Shown piece by piece: positions 56,466 to 64,000 of a DNA stretch of 64,000 nt (within the stretch, counting starts at the first letter, position 1; every line of letters starts with the position of its first letter). The translations under genes and the position numbers were made by a program. The DNA lies in contig NZ_CP059162.1 in NCBI RefSeq assembly GCF_013466605.1, positions 992,001 to 1,056,000 of the forward strand, given 5' to 3'. A model generated the notes under the pieces. The model had not been told where the DNA came from. It made no database searches and saw only the letters and a program-made list of their open reading frames with translations. Source of the DNA: Pseudomonas chlororaphis subsp. aurantiaca (GTDB taxonomy: Bacteria > Pseudomonadota > Gammaproteobacteria > Pseudomonadales > Pseudomonadaceae).

Positions 56466-57119
56466 ATGATCTCTACCTTGCGACGTAGCCTGTTGGTATT
56501 ACTGGCGGCATTGCCGTTGATGGCTCACGCCGTGGCGGCGCCTTCCGCGCATGATCTGGTACAGGACACCACCAACCGTCTGCTGGCCGACCTGGCTGCC
56601 AACAAGGAAAAGTACAAGCAGGACCCGCAAGACTTTTATGCGGCGCTGAACAGTATCGTGGGCCCGGTCGTGGATGCCGAAGGTATTTCCAAGAGCATCA
56701 TGACGGTCAAGTACTCGCGCAAAGCCACGCCGGAACAGATGCGCACCTTTGAGGAAAACTTCAAGAAGGGCCTGTTCCAGTTCTATGGCAACGCCTTGCT
56801 GGAGTACAACAACCAGGGCATCGTCGTTGATCCTGCCAGGGACGAGTCGGGCGACCGTACCAGCGTCGGCATGACGGTCAAGGGCAGCAATGGCGCGATC
56901 TATCCTGTGTCGTACACGCTGGAGAAGATCAACGGCGAGTGGAAGCTGCGCAACGTGATCATCAACGGCATCAATATCGGCAAGCTGTTCCGCGATCAGT
57001 TCGCCGATGCCATGCAGCGCAACGGCAACGACCTGGACAAGACCATCAACAACTGGGCCGGCGAAGTAGCCAAGGCCAAGGAAGCGACCGAAAACTCGCC
57101 TGAGAAGGTCGCACAATGA
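56466..57119 (+). CDS. mlaC: Periplasmic phospholipid carrier MlaC
   Basis: 217 residues with signal peptide (LLVLLAALPLMAHAVA). MlaC/Ttg2D fold: FYAALNSIVGPVVDAEGIS, GLFQFYGNALLEYNNQ and INGEWKLRNVIINGINIG. It shuttles phospholipids between MlaA in the outer membrane and MlaD. Its stop overlaps the mlaB start by 4 bases. Confidence 0.95.
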   Translation: MISTLRRSLLVLLAALPLMAHAVAAPSAHDLVQDTTNRLLADLAANKEKYKQDPQDFYAALNSIVGPVVDAEGISKSIMTVKYSRKATPEQMRTFEENFKKGLFQFYGNALLEYNNQGIVVDPARDESGDRTSVGMTVKGSNGAIYPVSYTLEKINGEWKLRNVIINGINIGKLFRDQFADAMQRNGNDLDKTINNWAGEVAKAKEATENSPEKVAQ

Positions 57120-57421
57120 GTGAGTCGGCCGTCCGTCTGGGTGAGGCCGGTGAACTGCTGATCAGCGGTGTGCTGGACTATCGCTCCGGCCCGGGCCTGC
57201 GCAAGCAGGGGCAGGCCCTGATCGCCTCGAGCACCGCAGCGGCGCTGGTGCTCGACTGTTCGGCGGTAGAGAAGTCCAGCAGCGTCGGCTTGTCGTTGCT
57301 GCTGGCTTTCATGCGCGATGCCGCGGCAGCCGGCAAGGCCGTCAGCATTCGTGCGTTGCCTGACGACATGCGCGAGATCGCCGAGGTTTCCGGTTTGACC
57401 GAGCTGCTGGCGCAGCCTTAG
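57116..57421 (+). CDS. mlaB: STAS-domain protein MlaB
   Basis: 101-residue cytoplasmic STAS protein that stabilises MlaF. The strand-helix centre ALVLDCSAVEKSSSVGLSLLLAF has the conserved Ser of STAS domains. Translationally coupled to mlaC (ATGAGTGA-type overlap). Confidence 0.92.
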   Translation: MSESAVRLGEAGELLISGVLDYRSGPGLRKQGQALIASSTAAALVLDCSAVEKSSSVGLSLLLAFMRDAAAAGKAVSIRALPDDMREIAEVSGLTELLAQP

Positions 57422-57437
57422 TAACCCATCGACAAGC

Positions 57438-57490
57438 AAGCCCCCCGTCAGAGTCCTGCTATGCGGGGTTCGCAGGCGCGGGGCTTTTTT
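57438..57490 (+). terminator. Intrinsic terminator of mlaFEDCB
   Basis: AAGCCCC (57438-57444) pairs with GGGGCTT (57480-57486) across a loop that itself can fold, followed by TTTTTT. It comes 17 bases after the mlaB stop and separates mla from ibaG-murA. Confidence 0.8.
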
Positions 57491-57536
57491 GTATGATGTC
57501 CGACCCGCGCGCACAGGGCGCCGATTGAGGTTGAGC

Positions 57537-59076
<1,540 letters not shown>

Positions 59077-59086
59077 TTTGCGTGAT

Positions 59087-59142
59087 GGGCACAGGGACGT
59101 GCCCCAAGGTTTCGTTCCAAGTCGAGCCTGTGTTCAGGCTCG
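59087..59142 (+). promoter_or_regulatory. Two stem-loops in the hisG leader
   Basis: Hairpin GGGCAC (59087-59092) / GTGCCC (59099-59104), then CGAGCCTG (59123-59130) / CAGGCTCG (59135-59142) with a TGTT loop. They fill the 127-base murA-hisG gap. Neither has a T-run and no His-rich leader peptide is present, so classic his attenuation is not supported. Confidence 0.45.
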
Positions 59143-59203
59143 ATGCGTGTCTGGCGCCGTTTGCGACCGGGCATGAGTATCCTGATAAGGACTTACGTTT
59201 CCC

Positions 59204-59839
59204 ATGTTGACCATCGCACTGTCCAAGGGCCGCATCCTTGATGACACCTTGCCGCTTCTGGCTGAAGCCGGCATCGTGCCCACCGAGAATCCGGACAAGA
59301 GCCGCAAGCTGATCATCCCCACGACCCAGGCCGACGTGCGCTTGCTGATCGTGCGCGCCACCGACGTGCCGACCTATGTCGAACATGGTGCCGCCGACCT
59401 CGGTGTCGCCGGTAAAGATGTGTTGATGGAATACGGCGGCCAGGGCCTGTACGAGCCGCTGGACCTGCAGATCGCCCAGTGCAAGCTGATGACCGCCGGC
59501 GCCATCGGCGCGGTCGAGCCCAAGGGCCGTCTGCGCGTCGCCACCAAGTTCGTCAACGTTGCCAAGCGTTACTACGCTGAGCAGGGCCGTCAGGTCGACA
59601 TCATCAAGCTGTACGGCTCGATGGAGTTGGCGCCGCTGATCGGCCTGGCGGACAAGATCATCGACGTGGTCGACACCGGCAATACTCTGCGGGCCAACGG
59701 CCTGGAGCCCCAGGAGCTGATTTCCATGATCAGTTCCCGTCTGGTGGTCAACAAGGCCTCCATGAAAATGCAGCACGCCCGCATCCAGGCACTGATCGAC
59801 ACCCTGCGCAAAGCAGTGGAGTCGCGACACCGCGGTTGA
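59204..59839 (+). CDS. hisG: ATP phosphoribosyltransferase, short form (HisG)
   Basis: 211 residues, the short HisG that needs the HisZ partner for activity and regulation. Conserved [35 protein letters not shown], and the PRPP-binding [18 protein letters not shown]. First step of histidine synthesis. HisZ must be encoded elsewhere. Confidence 0.97.
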   Translation: MLTIALSKGRILDDTLPLLAEAGIVPTENPDKSRKLIIPTTQADVRLLIVRATDVPTYVEHGAADLGVAGKDVLMEYGGQGLYEPLDLQIAQCKLMTAGAIGAVEPKGRLRVATKFVNVAKRYYAEQGRQVDIIKLYGSMELAPLIGLADKIIDVVDTGNTLRANGLEPQELISMISSRLVVNKASMKMQHARIQALIDTLRKAVESRHRG

Positions 59840-59846
59840 TTCACTC

Positions 59847-59864
59847 GCGCGGCGCCAGCCGCGC
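59847..59864 (+). repeat. Hairpin between hisG and hisD
   Basis: GCGCGGC (59847-59853) / GCCGCGC (59858-59864), GCCA loop, 7 bases after the hisG stop. No T-run; likely mRNA stabilising or partial pause. Confidence 0.45.
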
Positions 59865-59962
59865 CCGTCTATCCGTGTCATAGCCAATTTTCTCAGGTGC
59901 CCGCGCGAATGGACTGGTAGCTTAGGGTGCCTGAGCATTAGCCATTCAATGAGGCCCTCGCT

Positions 59963-61291
59963 ATGACCGCTCCCACTGCAATTCGCCGACTCAACGCTGC
60001 TGACCCGGATTTCGCGCATCATCTGGATCATCTGCTGAGCTGGGAAAGTGTGTCTGACGACTCGGTCAATCAGCGGGTGCTGGACATCATCAAGGCGGTG
60101 CGCGAGCGCGGCGACGCGGCGCTGGTGGAGTTCACCCAGCGTTTCGACGGCCTGCAAGTGGCCACCATGGCCGACCTGATCCTGCCGCGCGAGCGCCTGG
60201 AGCTGGCCCTGACCCGGATCACCGTGGCCCAGCGCGAAGCCCTGGAAAAAGCCGCGGCGCGGGTGCGCAGCTACCACGAAAAACAGAAACAGGACTCCTG
60301 GAGCTACACCGAGGCCGACGGCACGGTGCTGGGCCAGAAGGTCACGCCGCTGGACCGCGCCGGCCTGTATGTGCCGGGAGGCAAGGCGTCTTATCCATCC
60401 TCGGTGTTGATGAATGCCATCCCGGCCAAAGTCGCCGGGGTCACCGAAGTGGTGATGGTGGTGCCGACCCCGCGTGGCGAGGTCAATGAGCTGGTGCTGG
60501 CCGCGGCCTGCATCGCCGGCGTCGACCGGGTGTTCACCATCGGGGGCGCCCAGGCCGTTGCCGCCCTGGCCTACGGTACCGAGAGCGTGCCGCAGGTGGA
60601 CAAGGTGGTCGGCCCGGGCAACATCTATGTGGCCACCGCCAAGCGTCACGTATTCGGCCAGGTCGGCATCGACATGATCGCCGGTCCTTCGGAGATCCTG
60701 GTGGTGTGCGACGGCCTGACCGATCCGGACTGGATCGCCATGGACCTGTTCTCCCAGGCCGAGCACGACGAAGACGCCCAGGCGATCCTGGTCAGCCCGG
60801 ACGCCGCGTTCCTCGATCAGGTCGCCGCCAGCATCGCCAAGCTGCTGCCGACCATGGAGCGCGCGGAAATCATCAATACCTCGATCAACGGCCGTGGCGC
60901 CCTGATCCAGGTGCGCGACATGCAACAGGCCATCGAAGTGGCCAACCGCATCGCTCCGGAGCACCTCGAACTGTCCGTCGCCGATCCGCAGGCCTGGTTG
61001 CCGCAGATCCGTCACGCCGGTGCGATCTTCATGGGCCGTCACACCTCCGAGGCCTTGGGCGACTACTGCGCGGGCCCGAACCACGTGTTGCCGACTTCCG
61101 GCACGGCGCGGTTCTCCTCGCCGCTGGGGGTGTATGACTTCCAGAAACGTTCGTCGATCATTTTCTGCTCGGAGCAGGGTGCTTCCGAACTGGGCAAGAC
61201 CGCCTCGGTGCTGGCTCGTGGCGAGTCGCTGAGCGCCCACGCCCGCAGTGCGGAATACCGGATCATCGCTGACCAGGAACAGGGACAATAA
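59963..61291 (+). CDS. hisD: Histidinol dehydrogenase HisD
   Basis: 442 residues. Last two steps of histidine synthesis, NAD- and Zn-dependent. Signature region [55 protein letters not shown]; zinc and catalytic His in AEHDE and APEHLEL. hisC follows after 2 bases. Confidence 0.97.
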   Translation: MTAPTAIRRLNAADPDFAHHLDHLLSWESVSDDSVNQRVLDIIKAVRERGDAALVEFTQRFDGLQVATMADLILPRERLELALTRITVAQREALEKAAARVRSYHEKQKQDSWSYTEADGTVLGQKVTPLDRAGLYVPGGKASYPSSVLMNAIPAKVAGVTEVVMVVPTPRGEVNELVLAAACIAGVDRVFTIGGAQAVAALAYGTESVPQVDKVVGPGNIYVATAKRHVFGQVGIDMIAGPSEILVVCDGLTDPDWIAMDLFSQAEHDEDAQAILVSPDAAFLDQVAASIAKLLPTMERAEIINTSINGRGALIQVRDMQQAIEVANRIAPEHLELSVADPQAWLPQIRHAGAIFMGRHTSEALGDYCAGPNHVLPTSGTARFSSPLGVYDFQKRSSIIFCSEQGASELGKTASVLARGESLSAHARSAEYRIIADQEQGQ

Positions 61292-61293
61292 TC

Positions 61294-62346
61294 ATGAGTA
61301 AATTCTGGAGTCCATTCGTCAAGGACCTGGTGCCCTATGTGCCGGGCGAACAGCCGAAGCTGACCAAGCTGGTCAAGCTCAACACCAACGAAAACCCTTA
61401 CGGCCCGTCACCCAAGGCGCTGGCCGCGATGCAGGGCGAACTGAACGACAACCTGCGCCTGTACCCCGACCCCAACGGCGACCTGCTCAAGCAGGCGGTG
61501 GCCCGGTACTACGGGGTACAGAGCAACCAGGTGTTCCTCGGCAACGGTTCCGACGAAGTGCTGGCGCACATCTTCCACGGCTTGCTGCAGCACGACCAGC
61601 CGCTGCTGTTCCCGGACATCAGCTACAGCTTCTATCCGGTGTATTGCGGCCTGTATGGCATCGACTTCGAGGCGGTGCCGCTGGACGAGCAATTCCAGAT
61701 TCGCGTAGCCGATTACGCCAGGCCGAACGGCGGGATCATCTTCCCCAACCCGAACGCGCCGACCGGCTGCCTGCTGGCCCTGGAGGCCGTCGAGCAGATC
61801 CTCAAGGCCAGCCCGGATTCGGTCGTGGTGGTGGACGAGGCGTACATCGACTTCGGCGGTGAAACCGCGATCAGCCTGGTGGACCGTTACCCGAACCTGC
61901 TGGTGACCCAGACCCTGTCCAAGTCCCGTTCGCTGGCGGGCCTGCGGGTCGGCCTGGCGGTTGGGCACCCGGACCTGATCGAGGCGCTGGAGCGGATCAA
62001 GAACAGCTTCAACTCCTACCCGCTGGATCGCCTGGCGATAGTCGGGGCCGCGGCGGCATTCGAGGATCGCGAGTACTTCGCCAAGACCTGCCAGCTGGTG
62101 ATCGACAGCCGCGAGCAGGTGGTGGCGCAGTTGCGTGCCAAGGGCTTTGAAGTGCTGCCGTCGGCCGCCAACTTCATCTTCGCCCGTCATCCGCGACACG
62201 ATGCGGCGGGCCTGGCGGCCAAGCTGCGGGAGCAGGGGGTGATTGTCCGGCACTTCAAGCAGGGGCGGATTGCCCAGTTCCTGCGGATCAGTATCGGTAC
62301 GCCGGAGCAGAACCAGGCCCTGATCGACGGCCTGGGCGAGCTGTAA
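61294..62346 (+). CDS. hisC: Histidinol-phosphate aminotransferase HisC
   Basis: 350-residue fold type I PLP enzyme. PLP-lysine Lys210 in [26 protein letters not shown] substrate loop; FPNPNAPTG and DEAYIDFGG contact PLP. It converts imidazole acetol phosphate to histidinol phosphate. Last gene of the hisGDC string. Confidence 0.96.
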   Translation: MSKFWSPFVKDLVPYVPGEQPKLTKLVKLNTNENPYGPSPKALAAMQGELNDNLRLYPDPNGDLLKQAVARYYGVQSNQVFLGNGSDEVLAHIFHGLLQHDQPLLFPDISYSFYPVYCGLYGIDFEAVPLDEQFQIRVADYARPNGGIIFPNPNAPTGCLLALEAVEQILKASPDSVVVVDEAYIDFGGETAISLVDRYPNLLVTQTLSKSRSLAGLRVGLAVGHPDLIEALERIKNSFNSYPLDRLAIVGAAAAFEDREYFAKTCQLVIDSREQVVAQLRAKGFEVLPSAANFIFARHPRHDAAGLAAKLREQGVIVRHFKQGRIAQFLRISIGTPEQNQALIDGLGEL

Positions 62347-62356
62347 GCCCTATCAC

Positions 62357-62398
62357 GAGCCAGCTCCTCCTGTTGGAGCGAGCTGGCTCACGATGCTT

Positions 62399-62402
<4 letters not shown>
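62357..62402. terminator. Convergent terminator between hisC and algW
   Basis: GAGCCAGCTC (62357-62366) pairs with GAGCTGGCTC (62380-62389), with an inner CTCC/GGAG pairing. On the + strand TTTT follows, overlapping the last codons of algW; it ends hisC transcription and may serve both directions. Confidence 0.65.
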
Positions 62403-63553
<1,151 letters not shown>

Positions 63554-63655
63554 TGAGCAAGTCCTGAGAGGTTGCAGGCCGCCCGGGACGGCCCATAATG
63601 TCGCGCATTATACGAGGCCGCGCGCGCCTCTGAACGGGATATTTAGGAGTCTTTT

Positions 63656-64000
63656 ATGGCCGTTGCCCTGAGCACTCTGGTAGAGGAGGCTGACCGCTAC
63701 CTGGGCAGTTCGCGAATCGCTGATTACTGCCCCAATGGCCTGCAGGTCGAAGGCCGGCCACAGGTGCTGCGCATCGTCAGCGGCGTCACGGCCAGCCAGG
63801 CATTGCTCGATGCCGCGGTGGAGGCCAATGCCGATCTGGTGCTGGTGCATCACGGCTATTTCTGGAAAGGCGAGAATCCCTGTATCACGGGCATGAAGCA
63901 GCGTCGGCTAAAAACCCTGCTCAAGCACGATATCAGCCTGCTGGCCTATCACCTGCCGCTGGACCTGCATCCGGACGTCGGCAACAACGTGCAACTGGCG
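63656..64000 (+). CDS. Nif3-like dinuclear metal protein (cut by window end)
   Basis: First 115 codons from ATG 63656, preceded by TTAGGAG. Nif3/DUF34 family: [26 protein letters not shown], then the metal-ligand motif [12 protein letters not shown] and [16 protein letters not shown], whose His and Asp residues bind two metals. Cellular role not settled (a GTP cyclohydrolase-like or damage-control function has been proposed). The C-terminal part is outside the window. It lies divergent to algW, the usual pseudomonad order. Confidence 0.92.
   Translation, partial: MAVALSTLVEEADRYLGSSRIADYCPNGLQVEGRPQVLRIVSGVTASQALLDAAVEANADLVLVHHGYFWKGENPCITGMKQRRLKTLLKHDISLLAYHLPLDLHPDVGNNVQLA

Overview
The window is chromosomal DNA of a GC-rich Pseudomonas, most likely of the P. 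fluorescens/chlororaphis/protegens group. Evidence: RoxS/RoxR, an OprD-family dipeptide porin, a fagA-fumC-sodA iron-sparing operon, the rpoN-hpf-ptsN-rapZ-ptsO block, AlgW, and the overall order mreBCD-maf-rng-yhdP-tldD-pmbA, which matches the Pseudomonas core genome as I know it. No tRNA, rRNA, CRISPR array, insertion sequence or prophage was seen.

Layout. 1-9.8 kb (mainly - strand): a di/tripeptide uptake cluster with two permeases (dppC cut by the window edge, dppB), three paralogous periplasmic binding proteins, an OprD-type porin, a decayed relic of a fourth binding protein and a PsdR-like XRE-cupin regulator. Stem-loops sit in the gaps between cistrons. 10-15.5 kb: a SIMPL-domain periplasmic protein, the redox two-component pair roxS-roxR, an SbmA/YddA-like ABC exporter and a FadR-type GntR regulator. 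15.7-17.6 kb: a two-gene module, a cytoplasmic zinc phospholipase C-like protein plus a 63-residue protein, preceded by a textbook LexA box. I regard this as the most interesting item. 17.7-23.2 kb: a galactarate/glucarate catabolic operon (kdgD, ketoglutarate semialdehyde dehydrogenase, MFS transporter, galactarate dehydratase) behind a promoter overlapped by a perfect inverted repeat. 23.4-26.4 kb: AEC permease, carboxymuconolactone decarboxylase-like protein, CaCA antiporter, short RlpA-like lipoprotein, and two REP-type repeats.

From 26.5 kb on the content is conserved housekeeping: gatCAB (- strand); mreBCD, maf, rng, yhdP, a nitrilase-family amidase and tldD (+); darP/yjgA (-); pmbA; the Fur-box-preceded fagA-fumC-orf-sodA operon; a ZIP transporter; then on the - strand ptsO, rapZ, ptsN, hpf, rpoN, lptB, lptA, lptC, kdsC, kdsD; divergently mlaFEDCB, ibaG, murA, hisG, hisD, hisC; algW (-); and the start of a Nif3-like gene.

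Functional links: mreBCD/yhdP/mlaFEDCB/lptABC/kdsCD/murA together build and maintain the envelope. rpoN-hpf-ptsN-rapZ-ptsO couples sigma-54 with nitrogen PTS signalling. TldD and PmbA/TldE, encoded about 0.7 kb apart, form one metallopeptidase. FagA/FumC/SodA replace iron enzymes under iron starvation.
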